Of a stretch of DNA of 64,000 nt, positions 1 to 12,047 are shown in pieces. Origin of the DNA: Brachypterus glaber. Its lineage: Eukaryota; Arthropoda; Insecta; Coleoptera; Kateretidae. The stretch is taken from positions 8,060,001 through 8,124,000 of the forward strand of contig OY294049.1 of assembly GCA_958510825.1 (NCBI GenBank). Reading direction: 5' to 3'. Below the pieces are notes generated by a model. That model did not search any database and was not told where the DNA came from. It was given only the letters and a program-made list of their open reading frames with translations. Numbering within the stretch: position 1 is the stretch's first letter; the number at the start of each line of letters is the position of its first letter. Made by a program: the position numbers and the translations under genes.

Positions 1-370
1 TGTTTTCTTTATACATTTAAGTCGAATGATTTCTGAATTTAGTAATTTTTATTAAGATTTCTTTAATTATATCTTAATATAATTACACATATTTTTTACA
101 TATATTAATACATTACTTGATGTGCTTTCATTAAGTTTATTTATAATAAATTTCTCAAATTAATTATCTTATTTTATTTAAGGGTTATATTTTCTCAAAC
201 TGAAAAGCTTAAGTATTTACACTAGGTTGTTACTTACCTAAAGGAGTAAAAGCTAAAGTAACTGGCGCCCCTAACAACATTAATCAATTGTTTCTATTTT
301 TCCCTTGCCCATACCCATTGCTCCGCTGTCAAAACTAGCCGTTGGCAGTGAACGTATTAATTACGGTACA
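1..370 (+). repeat. 5' LTR, 3'-terminal 370 bp
   Basis: This is the last 370 bases of an LTR whose full copy is at 5991-8016. It ends in ggtaca, giving the usual CA-3' terminus, and is followed within 8 bases by the primer-binding site. It differs from the 3' LTR at one position over 370. Confidence 0.95.
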
Positions 371-377
371 CTAATAT

Positions 378-395
378 TGGCGCCCAAGAACGTGG
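378..395 (+). promoter_or_regulatory. Primer-binding site, tRNA-Lys type (imperfect)
   Basis: TGGCGCCCAA starts 7 bases after the LTR end and continues GAACGTGG. Many insect gypsy elements use a tRNA-Lys primer with TGGCGCCCAACGTGG, so this reads as that site with two extra bases. The tRNA assignment is from family knowledge, not from a tRNA seen here. Confidence 0.65.
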
Positions 396-744
396 TATTT
401 GGATAGATAGAACACTTGTTTTTTTTTTAATTTTACTCTATTTTTCTCAGTGTATTTTTTATAAAAATCTAAAGCTTATTTTTTTTCAGTGTAACTTAAT
501 GTTCATTTTGAGAAAAACTACATATAACTGTTGAATAAAATATTTTTTGTTGAAAATTAAGTCAAATTAGAGTTAATCTGATAAGATATATCAGATACGT
601 GTTTTTTATGTTTTTTCTGAATTTTATGGAATAACATGGAATAGAGAAATTTTGGCGTGGGTTCAGTTTTTCTAGAAATTATCGTTTATTCAATAGAAAT
701 AAATGGATAATAGGGTATTTAAATTTTGAAAATAAATATTCAAA

Positions 745-3648
745 ATGGAAGATTTAGATAAAATGGAAATTAGATTTTTGACTGCAGAAATGGTAAATTA
801 TGAACTTCGTATAAGACATTTAACAGCAAAAAATAATAGAGCATCTAGAATTAAAGTTTTAGGTAGAGCCATAGCTAGGGAAGATCCTAAAGTAAAATAT
901 GTAGATCTGACTTTTAATTTTAACAGTGAAGTGGAAAATATTAATAGAATTTTAGATAGTATATCTTCAGAAATTGTAGAATATCATGGTGATTATAGTT
1001 TAGCTGATTTAAGAAAATTAAAAACTTATTTAGTACATGTAACAAATCGTCTGCAACGTTTTCCTGAAGTAGAAGAAAATAAAGTTAGACGTATTCAATT
1101 TTTAGAAATAACTAAAGCAACTTGTTTAGAAATAGAAGCAGATATTTTAGATCTTTATGAAAAATCTGGTAAAAATTCAGATCTTACTCAAGTAAATAAT
1201 AATATTTCATTACATAATAGTACACAGTTTAGTCCTAATGTTTCTAGTAAAAAAGATAATGATTATTTAAAATCAGTACCAGTTTATAAATGGAATATTA
1301 ATTTTGATGGAAAGTCTAATGTTTTAAATTTTATTGAGCAAGTTGAATATATGAAAATAAGTAGAAATGTTACAGACGAAATGTTATTTAAATCTGCATA
1401 TGACTTATTCAAAGAACCAGCATTGTCATGGTTTCTCTCAATTAAAGATAATTTAAATTCGTGGTCTCAAATAATTCAAGCATTAAAAAAAGATTTTCTT
1501 CCAGCTAACATAGATGATAGAACATGGGATGATATCCGTTCTAGATATCAAAATCCCGATGAATCTATCGCAATTTTTATAGGTGCTATGGAAACCTTGT
1601 TTAAACGTTTAATTCATGCTGCAAGTTTATATACTAGACTTAAGACGATTAGAGAAAGAATATTACCACATTATTTTACACCATTATCACTTATAGAAAT
1701 AAATGATTTAGAAGATTTAAAGGACAGTTGTAAAAGAATAGATGAAGCTTATCAATTAAAACAAAAGAGCATAGCAGGTAAAAGTGTGGCAAAAAATAAA
1801 ACAGTTAATAAAGTAAATGTCCTAAGTTCGGATATAAGTCAAAATTTTAGTAGTAAATGTAATTGTAGTCATAATACCACAGTGTCCAAACTTACCCCAT
1901 CTTCCTCTACTCGTCAAAGTTCAGTATGTAATAGTAGTCAAGTTTCTCAAATTAGTCAAAGTACCAATCAAAGCTTTAATAATACACAGAATAGTAGTAA
2001 TAATAAAATTGGACAAATAATTTGTTATAACTGTAACCAACCAAATCATATTTTTAGCAAATGTTTAGCTAAAAGAACAAAGTTTTGTTATAAATGTGGA
2101 TATAAAGATGTAGTTTTTAAAAATTGCCCTTCCTGTACAAAAAAACTAAATAGGAAAGTGGATGATTTTAGTCGGCATTCACTTAATAAAAAGGCTAAAA
2201 ATAATAATGACAGTCAGGTAAAAAAGGATAACAAAACTACTTTTTGTAAAAACATTTATTATAATAAAAATAATATCAATTCTTTACAAAAATCAAGTGT
2301 AACAGAAACAAATAAACGCTTTTATTTGAATGAATGGAAAGATTGGCTGGATAAAGTTAAAAATTTTTATAAACCGTATAGTTTGTCTGTAATTAATAAA
2401 AATTCTTTTATTAAATTACCTAGAGATAACCGTCCATATATTAAAGTAAATATTTTTGATAAAAATATAACAGCTTTGATTGATACAGGTGCAAATTGTT
2501 CAGTGGCTGGTGGTCACGCGATTAAAATTTTAGAGAAGTTTAATTTAAAAATTGATAAATGTCTTATACCGCATGTTACTACAGCTGATAAATCTAAACA
2601 GTTAGTAACTGGTGTTGTTTATTTACCTATTAAAGTAGATAATGAAGTTAAGATTTTACAAGTCTTGGTTGTTCCTTCTTTGGAAACAAATTTTATTTTT
2701 GGTGTGAATTTTTTACAATTGTTTTCTATGACTCTGGATTTTTCCGATGAATCTTGGAATAATAAAATTAATAATTTGAATGTGATCAGTAACAGTGATA
2801 GTCAGGATATAAATAAAGATAATTCAGTAGGCTTATGTGACTTGACAGACGAACAGAAAAAGATAGCAGATAAATTTGTTAGTTTATTTAAAGAATTATA
2901 TAGCGAAAAAATAGGTAGAACAAATTTAATAGAACATGATATAGATACAGGAAATAATAAACCTTTTAAAATGCGTCAATATCCTTTGTCACCTTATTTA
3001 ATAGAAATTTTACATAAAGAGTTAGATAAAATGTTAAAAGATGATATAATTTCACCATCTTATTCTGATTTTAATTCACCAGTTTTATTAGTAAAAAAAG
3101 CTAATGGTACATACCGTTTTTGTTTTGATGGACGTAAATTAAATTCTATTACAAAAGGTGATTCACATCCTTTACCAAGGATAGACTCCATTTTAAGTTT
3201 ATTAGGCGATGCAAAATATATATCAAGTATAGATTTAAAAAATGCTTTTTGGCAGATTCCACTTACAAAAACTGCTAAAGAAAAAACTGCATTTTCCGTA
3301 CCTGGTAGGGGACTATTTGAATTTAATGTAATGTGTTATGGACTCAAAAATGGAACACAAAGTCAGCAAAGATTAATGGATAAACTTTTTCCTTTCTCCT
3401 TTTATCCAAATATATTTGTTTATATTGACGACATTATAATAGTATCAAAAACTTTTGAGGAACATATTAAATTACTTCAAATAGTACATGAAAAATTAAA
3501 ATCTGCTAATCTTACAATAAATTTTGAAAAAAGTAATTTTTTTAGAAAATCACTTAAGTATTTAGGTTTTGTAATTGATAATTTTGGTTTAAGAACCGAT
3601 GGTATCGTAGATTTGTTAGGAATTTTTCAACAATTGTTAGTCCATTAA
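745..3648 (+). pseudogene. Gag-Pol, Ty3/gypsy: gag, protease, reverse transcriptase (truncated by deletion)
   Basis: One open frame of 967 codons fuses gag and pol without a frameshift. Residues 1 to about 425 are the gag capsid-like part. A CX2CX4HX4C zinc knuckle lies at 427-440. A second knuckle at 448-461 has Val where the His should be, so it is probably non-functional or degenerate. The aspartic protease motif DTG is at 580-582, with a later FIFG flap-like motif. The reverse transcriptase has its YIDD catalytic box at 893-896. After residue about 952 the normal RT thumb/connection sequence is missing: roughly 25-30 codons are gone and the frame changes, so the final dozen residues are out-of-frame. 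The continuation is in the next frame from about 3603. The deletion size is inferred from typical gypsy RT length. Confidence 0.93.
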
Positions 3649-4229
3649 ATTCACTTTTAAAGGGCAAAGGTAAAAAACAAGCCATTAGTTGGAATACTGA
3701 TGCAGAAAAAGCTTTTTTATTGTTGAAGGAATCTTTAATAAATGCTCCAGCTTTAGCAAGTCCCAATTTTTCTTTACCATTTGTTATACAATGTGATGCT
3801 TCTTTAGTTGGCCTCGGTTCCATATTAACACAAACGCAAGATGGTCAAGAAAAAGTAATAGCTTATGCTAGTAGAGCTTTAACACGTAGTGAAATAAAAT
3901 ATTCTGTAGGTGAAAAGGAATGTTTAGCTGTTTTGTTTGCTATAGATAGGTTTAGACCATATATTGAAGGTGTTAAATTCACAGTAATTACAGATCATTC
4001 TTCATTAAAATATTTGAGTAATATGAAAGATCCCTCTGGTCGCTTGGCTAGATGGTCATTAAAATTACAGCAATATGATATGGATATTGTATATCGTAGA
4101 GGTAAATTAAATGTAGTTGCTGATGGGTTATCCAGAGCTTTTGATAGAATAGAACCAGAAAAATCAATTTTTCCAGATGTAAATTTAATTAATTTTAATG
4201 TAAATGATTATAATATTATATTCAGTTGA
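3603..4229 (+). pseudogene. Pol continuation: RT connection and RNase H
   Basis: Directly after the deletion near 3600, the third frame carries the rest of the gypsy RT (a YRRF-type motif, then a tether region) and the RNase H domain. Acidic residues sit in FVIQCDAS (CDAS begins at 3792), in GEKECLA and in TDHSSLKYL, matching the D-E-D set of Ty3/gypsy RNase H. The domain ends with ADGLSR, the usual end of gypsy RNase H. The frame stops at 4227-4229, where the linker to integrase should continue, and integrase resumes in another frame. This is a fragment of the same polyprotein as the upstream Gag-Pol and not a separate gene. Confidence 0.92.
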
Positions 4230-5461
4230 GGGAAAAAATTGGTAAGAGTCCAGATTCATATCCGCAATTTAAAGTTATTGATGATAATATTTATAAGTTC
4301 ATACCGACCAAGACAAAAGTAAAAAGTAATATTATAGAGTGGAAATTGTTAGTGCCTCAAAAATGTCGTAAACAAGTACTAAAAGAATGTCATGACGATG
4401 TATTAGCTTCTCATATGGGATTTTTTAAAACTTTTCATAGAATTTCAGAAACATATTTTTGGCCAAAAATGCGTAAAGATATTTTAAAATATGTAAGATG
4501 TTGTAATATTTGTCAATCACAAAAAGTTAGTAATTCTGCACGTTTTGGATTGATGGGTCGTGAAAAAGAAGTAAATTATCCGTGGCAAGTTATTTCATGC
4601 GATTTGCAGGGACCATTTCCCAGAAGTTCTAAAGGTTTTTGTTATCTTTTAGTTGTGTCAGACTGGTTTACAAAGTATACATTATTACATCCTTTAAGGG
4701 AAGCTACTGCAAATGCAATATGTAAATTCATTGAGAATGAAGTTTTTTTAGTTTACGGAGTCTGTCAATTTTTAATTGTCGATAATGGAAAACAATTTGC
4801 TGGTAAAGTTTTTAAAAAATTAGCAGATGAATATAATGTACAGAAAATTTGGTTTAATGCACTTTACCATAGTCAAAATAATCCGACGGAAAGGCAACAT
4901 CGCACAATTTCTACTGCTATAAGATCATATATAAAAGATAATCAAAAAGAATGGTGTAAAAATTTAGCAAAAATAGGTCTAGCTTTACGAACGTCTGTAA
5001 ATGAAGTTACGGGGTATACGCCGGCATTTCTTAATTTTGGGAGGAATGTACCTATCACAGGAACTTATTATGGCAAAATGACATCAACTGATGGTGTTAA
5101 ATTAGAACCTTGTGACAGAGACTCGTATAGCCAAGACTTGGGAAATCTTAAAGAGATTTTTGTTGATGTAAAGAAATATTTACATGAAGCTTATGAACGT
5201 AATAAGCGTACTTATGATTTGCGCAAGCGTGAAGTAAATTTTGAGATAGGTGAAAAAGTTTGGAGACGAAACAAAGTACTCTCAGATGCTAGTAAAAGTT
5301 TTGCTGCAAAACTTGCTCCAAAGTACATACTTTGCAAAGTTGTTGCGAAAAAGTCAAAGTTAGTGTATATTTTGGAAAATGCAGATGGTCATAGAGGCGA
5401 CTGGCATGTTAAAGATCTAAAGAAATATTTTGGATCGAATAGTGACATTTCAGTTGGCTAG
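4226..5461 (+). pseudogene. Pol continuation: integrase, DDE intact
   Basis: This 411-codon frame holds the whole integrase. The N-terminal zinc-binding HHCC module is at about 4390-4520 (HDDVLASH then CCNICQ). The catalytic core keeps D (codon 4601), D in VDNGKQF (codon 4781) and E in NPTERQ (codon 4889), with 35 residues between the last two as in DD35E enzymes. A GPY/F-like C-terminal module follows and ends HVKDLKKYF. The enzyme would insert the cDNA copy, but here it is separated from RNase H by a frame change at about 4226, which looks like a small deletion in the linker. No AUG in a good context exists at its start. An env gene is absent downstream. Confidence 0.93.
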
Positions 5462-5683
5462 CATTTATTAAATAAGAATATATTCTTAGTATCATTCGGA
5501 ATGATATTTAAAAAATATCAATGTATTGAAAATATTTAAAGGGTACCCAAAACTTTTGTATATAGTAAAAAAAAAATATATATAAATATATTTTTTGTAG
5601 AAGAGAATTCTGGTGTACACAGTCAAGTCTTATTTCTATTTTTTTATCTTGATAAAACTTAGCTAAAAAGAAAAACAAAATTA

Positions 5684-5744
5684 ATTATGACAATAACCTG
5701 ATTATGACAATTACCTGATTATGACAATTACCTGTTTATGACAC
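5684..5744 (+). repeat. 17-bp tandem repeat in the gypsy 3' untranslated region
   Basis: The unit attatgacaattacctg starts at 5684, 5701 and 5718, and a partial fourth copy starts at 5735. The first unit differs from the others by one base. It lies between integrase and the polypurine tract, so it is element sequence and not host microsatellite. Confidence 0.9.
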
Positions 5745-5980
5745 ACACCGATAAAGTCCCAAAATTATGTTCTACATAAGAGTAGGCGAATGATACACGT
5801 AGTTATCAAGCTTAGCTATTGTTAATTATCAAGTAGTATTTCAAATGATTTACATAAAGTATTGTATTTTTTGTTGTTTAATTAATTAAAATATAGTATA
5901 TATTTTAGCTATTAAAGTTAAATAGTTATAGAGTTTGGTATAAAAATATTTTTTGTATATTAAATATTTTTATTATTTTT

Positions 5981-5990
5981 GGAGGGGGCA
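5981..5990 (+). promoter_or_regulatory. Polypurine tract (plus-strand primer)
   Basis: ggaggggg followed by ca sits immediately before the TGTGTAACGA start of the 3' LTR. This is the normal place for the polypurine primer of plus-strand DNA synthesis. Confidence 0.88.
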
Positions 5991-8016
5991 TGTGTAACGA
6001 TATAAATGGTCACTTTGTAATATAGCAAGGGTTAATTAAACTATTCGTTTACTTACGTTATAATTTATGTTTATTTTGTATATAAATAGTTACGTACGTA
6101 CAGAACTATTTTGTATCTGGGACTATTTTGTAGCAGGAACTGAATTCTAACCATATAAGTCTCTATTCCATAGTTCTACCTGAAAATAACATAAAGAAAA
6201 CATAATCAGAATATGATTTTTAATAATAAAGAATCATATGACTTATTTCTCTATGATGCATTTGTCTATGGACTTACCTGGTTTTTATATGTTTCAGAGT
6301 CTATTGAGGGTTGGATTTCACTGGCTTTCATCTGTAGCTTGTCTCTCCTGGAAAGTTGTGTATGCTTATTCCTTCGGGATAATCCAGAATTTGTTGAAAA
6401 TAGTTTGCTGGAACTGCTCACTTAGATTCAGTATTTTGTTTATACTTAGTTCACAGGACACTTAGTATTCTGTTCGTATTTTTATTAGTTTTGCTGATAA
6501 ACAATAAGTATTGTTTATATTTGTTTCTTAGAGTAATATTTTGAGGTTAGATATCACTAATACGGATTTATTAGGAAATATTCTTTTTAGTTATTATTTT
6601 TGGTGTAGTTTTCGTTACCTTTATTAGGAATCCTATACGGTAAAACTGTAGTTGATAATGACTTGCATAGATGTCGCTAATAGTTCAGAAATAGGATTTT
6701 ATTTACCTGAAGGGTTCATACTAGTGAATAAGGTCGATTTTCCTCCTTGAAGCAACTCTGTTAAAATGGTGATGTCTTACTGACGAGTGTTTATTTTCTG
6801 TAATCATCGAAGTAATCCTTCATGTATTTTTATTTAAAGTTAGTGAAAATGAATATTTAAACAATGCGGAAGATATTGTAACTGTTATTTTCTACAATTA
6901 CGCATTTATAACGTTTCGATGGACATCGAAGACTTAGTATGACACCACCATTATTACTACATTACTAGACCATTAATTAATTACCATTTCTATACCATTA
7001 ATATGGAATTACATTAATTTAAGTTGAAGTTTATTTTGGTATATTTGATATACAAGTTCTCCGCATGGAGTGATGTTCTTTTGGAACATGGTTCTGTAAT
7101 TTTCGGCATAGATAAATTCTATGTAACCGTCTAGCAGACAATTTTATATTGGACATAATTTTCAAAAGTATATTTTATCCCGGACAACATTTTCAATAGC
7201 ACATTTTATCCTGGAAGATGATTTTTCCAAAGTAGATGGGACAGCCTATATTTTTTTTCTTTCATTTGAGAAATGAATTCATCAGCATAGGGGAGACTTG
7301 TACAGATGGAGACGATGGAATTCATACCTCATGGATTTTGCAGAAACCAGCTAAGTACTCATTCTGAAAACTTTTGAAAGCAATATTTCATATTTTTAAA
7401 TTCTTTTATTTCAATATTCTTATAACTGTAAACTTTATCAGATCTGATATAGTATTGTTTAATACTATATGCCCTTCTGGCTTTTGTTCATTTTTAGGTA
7501 CTTATTTTTTTTAAAACATTTAATCTCATTTATTAATTATTAAATATCATACTTTGATTAAATGATTTCTAATTTAAGCATGACTTTTATACACTGCAAG
7601 AAATGATTGCTGTTTACATACATTTCTTGGTGCTTGCTGAACTTCATGTTTTCTTTATACATTTAAGTCGAATGATTTCTGAATTTAGTAATTTTTATTA
7701 AGATTTCTTTAATTATATCTTAATATAATTACACATATTTTTTACATATATTAATACATTACTTGATGTGCTTTCATTAAGTTTATTTATAATAAATTTC
7801 TCAAATTAATTATCTTATTTTATTTAAGGGTTATATTTTCTCAAACTGAAAAGCTTAAGTATTTACACTAGGTTGTTACTTACCTAAAGGAGTAAAAGCT
7901 AAAGTAACTGGCGCCCCTAACAACATTAATCAATTCTTTCTATTTTTCCCTTGCCCATACCCATTGCTCCGCTGTCAAAACTAGCCGTTGGCAGTGAACG
8001 TATTAATTACGGTACA
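5991..8016 (+). repeat. 3' LTR, full length (about 2.03 kb)
   Basis: It begins TGTGTAACGA (the true start may be two bases later at TGTAACGA) after the polypurine tract and ends GGTACA, giving TG...CA termini. The 3' part repeats window bases 1-370. About 2 kb is long for a gypsy LTR. Short open frames inside it (about 6213-6465) have no recognisable domains. A TATA-like atataaat lies near its start, but promoter position cannot be fixed. Confidence 0.92.
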
Positions 8017-8260
8017 ATAGTATTAATGTCTTTAATTGTAGAGTAATGAAATTATGCCATCCAGTATGATAATAACCAACAAACTTATGGAAATAAAAAT
8101 GCGAGTTTATGTGCAGATAAGCATAAGGAAGTATGCATCAAAGAAAACATATAATACTAAAATAGCCTTAGCTGGAGCAACCTTTAGACATACGAAGACC
8201 TTTAAGACCAAAATTTTACTGTAGTAATCTTAATATATATCAATTTTTATTTAATGTTTA

Positions 8261-8911
8261 TACAGAGCGGTTCAAAAGTCACCCCCCCCCCTCTTAACTT
8301 TTGAAGCAGTTGAGATATCGACTTCAAATTTGGACTTTTTAAAATGTGGGCAGGGGGGCATATTTTTTTAAATGGAAAGGTGGTCGTTTAAAACATCATT
8401 TTAAAGCTTATAAAATTCTCCATTTAACTCCATATTTTTAAATTAAAAAAAAAATGGGTTTAAAATGGGGTTGAAAATGGGTATTAATGTCAAAATTCCT
8501 CTAAAAAAAACAAATAATTTTTTAAAAATGCCTAATTTCATCATAAAAAAATGTTAATTATACTTTTAAACTAATTTTAGTTGACATAAATAAAAATTTA
8601 TAAAAAAACTTAAAAAATCGAATGTTTTAGCACAAAAAATTGAAAAATTAAAACCTTAAAAAACGTTTTTAAAAAAATAAAAAATGTTAGTGTAAATAGA
8701 GAATTTTATAAGCTTTAAAATGATGTATCACACGACCCCCCTTTTCATTTAACAAAAATGTCCCCCCATGCCCACATTTTAAGAGCTGAAAATATCAAAT
8801 ATATGCTAAAATATAGTTTAAGTTGTCTTATTTAAGAGTTCTAAATTTGAAGTCGATATCTCAACTCGTTCAAAAGTTAAAAGGGGGGGGTGACTTTTGG
8901 ACCGCACTGTA
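8261..8911. mobile_element. Fold-back element family A, copy 1 (651 bp)
   Basis: The two halves are inverted copies. TACAGAGCGGTTCAAAAG at the left pairs with CTTTTGGACCGCACTGTA at the right, and the arms continue through a C-run/G-run, a 'gatatcgacttcaaattt' segment and a 'gtgggcaggggggca' segment. Flanking TA on each side fits a mariner-type TA target duplication. There is no coding capacity. Further copies are at 13583 and 43016. Confidence 0.88.
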
Positions 8912-9073
8912 TACATATTTCATATAGGATTAATCTTGGTATAAAGTAAAAATGGATAGACGAGTAGTTAATTTTAAAAATTGTTTTAATAAATTAAGTA
9001 TATAAATATATTAATAAATTTTATTATAAAAAAATTGTATATAATATTTGGTAGAATAATACTATGTAATATA

Positions 9074-9345
9074 CAGAGTTGATACTTTCATTACAATAAC
9101 AGGGTTGGACAACAGGAATATTCAATTATTTCTAATTTTTGGGCTGTTTGTTTAATACATATCTATGCCAAATAAGATTATGTCTGTATACAGACAATGC
9201 CGAATAAGAGAATAAGATTATGTCTGTATACAGACATATAATCTTATTCAGCATAAATATGTATTAAACAAACTGACCAAAAATTAGAAATAATTTAATA
9301 TTCCTGTTGTCCAACCCTGTTATTGTATTGAAAGTATCAACTCTG
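9074..9345. mobile_element. Palindromic MITE, 272 bp
   Basis: CAGAGTTGATACTTTCA at the left is mirrored by TGAAAGTATCAACTCTG at the right. The arms stay complementary inward, including the aacagggttggacaacagga block. The centre repeats 'aataagattatgtctgtata' in both orientations. Non-coding. Confidence 0.88.
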
Positions 9346-9382
9346 GTCATTATAAATATGATTTATAATATATTATATCTTA

Positions 9383-9613
9383 TACACTGTATGAGAAAAT
9401 ACAAATCGCACTTTACAGTGCGTAAACTAAATAGCACTCTGTATGGATATTTGCATATATTTCTGAAGACTTGATAAATAATTTTTTTTGGTATACATTT
9501 TCTATTAAAAAAAAAATGTATTAAGTTAAAAGAAATAGATGCCAGTGACCCTACAGAGTGCTATTTAGTTTACGCACTGTGATGTCATATTCGTATTCTC
9601 ATAAAACGGTGTA
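9383..9613. mobile_element. Palindromic MITE, 231 bp, TA flanks
   Basis: The left arm (tacactgtatgagaaaatac, then cagtgcgtaaactaaatagc) is mirrored by the right arm (gctatttagtttacgcactg, then gagaata..., ending gtgta). TA lies outside both ends. It sits 37 bp downstream of the previous palindromic element. Confidence 0.85.
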
Positions 9614-10016
9614 TACATATGATTTATATATCAAATATTAAAAATATTCTTACACAAGTGTCTATCACAAAAGTTTTTGTCAAAAAACTCTTTGATCACA
9701 AAAGTGTCTGTCTAATCACAGTTTGTTTTACTAATAAGGGAAAATATAAATATCAATGATAAAAAAATAGTAAAATATTATAAACTGAATATAAATATAC
9801 AACTAAACACTCCAATCCAATTCGGGTTTGCTCTAGGCTCTCTGGCCAGGTCATGTGGACTTCTAAATTCTGGTAACTTCCTTTCCGATATCTTTCCTCT
9901 TCTGATTTTCTACAATTAAGTTTTTATTTTGAAAGAATTTGGTTATTTCTACTGCTATGGATTTATTGGGGTCACAAGCAGGGAATTTAGGCTAATAGGG
10001 GTTGGGCATGTCTTAG

Positions 10017-10455
10017 CTAGGGCCCCATAGAAGGATGAATATTGTTGGGAGTGTCTTGGGCATTCAAAAAGGATATGTTTGATGTCTTGTATATTTCCGC
10101 ACCACACCATGGGTCTTCCTTTATGTTAATTTTAAACAAGTGGGAGTTGGTAAAGCAGTGTTTACCTCTCATATGACATATTTTTGTTCTTTTTTTACTG
10201 GTTAGTCCTAAGTTATTAACCATGTTCTCTTTTTTAATTCTGTCCGTTCCCAGTACATGCGTCCTTTTAAGGGACTCCCTTAATTTGTCCCATTCTTTTT
10301 TCCACTTTACAAATAGGATTTCTTTTGTTTCTTGGTTGTAATGACGGAAATGCGTTTTGACTCCAACCACGAGATTTTCCAGGCTTCATTCGCTATTCTG
10401 TCGGCTGCTCCATTTTCCGTAATTTTTGTATGTCCCGGAATCCAGCAAAAGTTAA
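10017..10455 (-). pseudogene. RNase H relic of a non-LTR retrotransposon
   Basis: Read on the minus strand from about 10455, the sequence encodes FCWIPGHTKITENGAADRIA, the C-terminal motif of RNase H domains in I/R1/LOA-type non-LTR elements (usual form WIPGHxGIxGNExAD). A frameshift lies near 10371. After it, the open frame to 10017 ends in a DPWCG segment that resembles the CxxC...HIL.CP tail of such elements once a further frameshift is allowed. No reverse transcriptase is attached, so this is a 3' fragment. Part of an upstream RT could lie elsewhere in the genome. Confidence 0.7.
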
Positions 10456-10526
10456 CAAAACACATGAACAAAGCGAAAAAATCCACAAGCCAAACAGATT
10501 ACTGAAAGGTAAACAAAAACGAAGGA

Positions 10527-10734
10527 GCGCCTAGTTATAGCTACCCGCACCTGAAATGCGCCTGCGTAGTAGAGGGCTAACCGTTTTTCAATGTATTATT
10601 CTAAATCCAAACCAATTTTTTACAAAATAAAAACAGGCCCAAAACCACCGTTAACCAACGCTAAAGTAAATTAACGTCCCGCAAACAACAAAAAACCAAA
10701 ACAATCTCGGTGCGGGTAGCTATAATTAGGCGCT
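10527..10734. repeat. Inverted repeat with A/C-rich interior
   Basis: agcgcctagttatagctacc at the left pairs with ggtagctataattaggcgct at the right, about 27 bp per arm, around some 155 bp. The interior is rich in aaaacc and accaac on the plus strand, like the element at 32693. It may be a small non-autonomous transposon, but no target duplication was found. Confidence 0.55.
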
Positions 10735-11372
10735 TGTAAAAACAATACAGAATAACCAACGTAAAAAAAATGACTAGGGAAATACCACATAATACCAATA
10801 AAACTGTGGATGTTACTGTAAACAGAGAAACGAAAATTCGAGAGAGAGGAAGAGTCGCATGAGTTAGTCAAATTTTTTTGATCTTGCAATGGAATCCCCA
10901 ATCTAGTATATGAGGTCTGTTCAGCAAGCACAAAATTGAATTTTGCGCTCTAGAGTATAGGCAACAGTCGTAAAACAGCTGTCAAGAATATGCTACAAGA
11001 TTTTGTGTTCCGCTATTTTTTTAATATAAAATTATTATTTATTTATTTCACCCCCATTATTATTAATATATTAAACAAATGATCCAAACAAAAATTGTTG
11101 TTTGCACTTTAGCAAAATTGGTAATATGACTTTTTATCGTTAGATGCATATTTAGCGAGATAACCGCACTCACCCCTAAAATTCTTGATAGCGGACACCC
11201 CTTAAGCAAATCACCCGGTGAAAAACTAACAGGAGTGTTCTGTCACCATCCACTACTACATTTTAAAATATCAGTCCGTGTGCATTTATTGCAATTTACA
11301 TTTATTATTTGACTGGACTACAAGCAGTAAACCCCTATTTGCAATACACTCAGAAAATTTAGTTGGATTTTT

Positions 11373-12047
11373 TTTTATATCGCCACCCCTTGGTATTTAA
11401 TACTTTACTTGAGATATTAAATACTGCAATGTGTGTATTGTATACAAAATGTTGTCATACTAACATAGAGACCGTGCTGGTACCTTTAAATCCCCACGCA
11501 ACACGTGTTTATTAATACTAGCATGTTATAGTAAAAATTACTGTAACATTTGGTAAAGCATATCACACTTATAGTATGGTATACTTTGAGTTGTTGTTAA
11601 GTTGAATTACTGATCTAGTTTAAAGTATGTTACAGTATTCAGAAAAATTAACAATTGGTAAATAATACCAAAATTTTGATTAGTAATAATATAAAGATTT
11701 CAACCCATACAATTACACACTGACAAAATAATAGGTCCTTTTTTTAGTTTTCTCTGTATTATAACTAATCAAAATTTTGGTATTATTTACCAATTGTTAT
11801 TTTACTAAATACTGTAACATACTTTGAACTAGAACAATAACACAATAACTACAACTTAAAGTATACCAAACTATAACTGTGATATAATTTACCAAATGTT
11901 ACGGTATTAATAAACACATGTTGCGTGGAGATCCAAATATACCAGCACGGTCTCTATGTTAGTATGACAACATTTTGTATACAGTACACACATTGCAGTA
12001 TTTAATATCACAAATAAAGTATTAAATACCAATGGTGGCGATATAAA
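11373..12047. mobile_element. Large fold-back element, about 675 bp
   Basis: Nearly the whole segment is an inverted repeat. tatatcgccacc plus tggtatttaatac opens the left arm, and gtattaaatacca plus ggtggcgatata closes the right. Inner pairs include the tgtcatactaacatagagac block and the aacaattggtaaataatacc block. The loop is about 70 bp near 11710. No coding region is present; a short minus-strand open frame at 11907 is arm sequence. Confidence 0.9.

Larger units (their letters stand above)
1..8016 (+). mobile_element. Ty3/gypsy LTR retrotransposon, 5' LTR cut by window edge
   Basis: The order 5' LTR end, primer-binding site, fused gag-pol (zinc knuckle, DTG protease, YIDD reverse transcriptase, RNase H, DDE integrase), polypurine tract and 3' LTR is that of Ty3/gypsy elements. 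There is no env-like frame after integrase. Positions 1-370 match 7647-8016 with one difference (290 versus 7936), so the copy is young. Pol is nevertheless interrupted near 3600 and near 4226, so this copy cannot make a complete polyprotein. The left target-site duplication lies outside the window; bases after the 3' LTR begin atag. Confidence 0.95.

Noticed and set aside
6213..6465. Two overlapping 70-75-codon frames
   Set aside because: They lie inside the 3' LTR and have no recognisable content or support.
10671..10931. 86-codon minus-strand frame
   Set aside because: It begins beyond the inverted repeat at 10527 and shows no similarity to the RNase H relic or other families.
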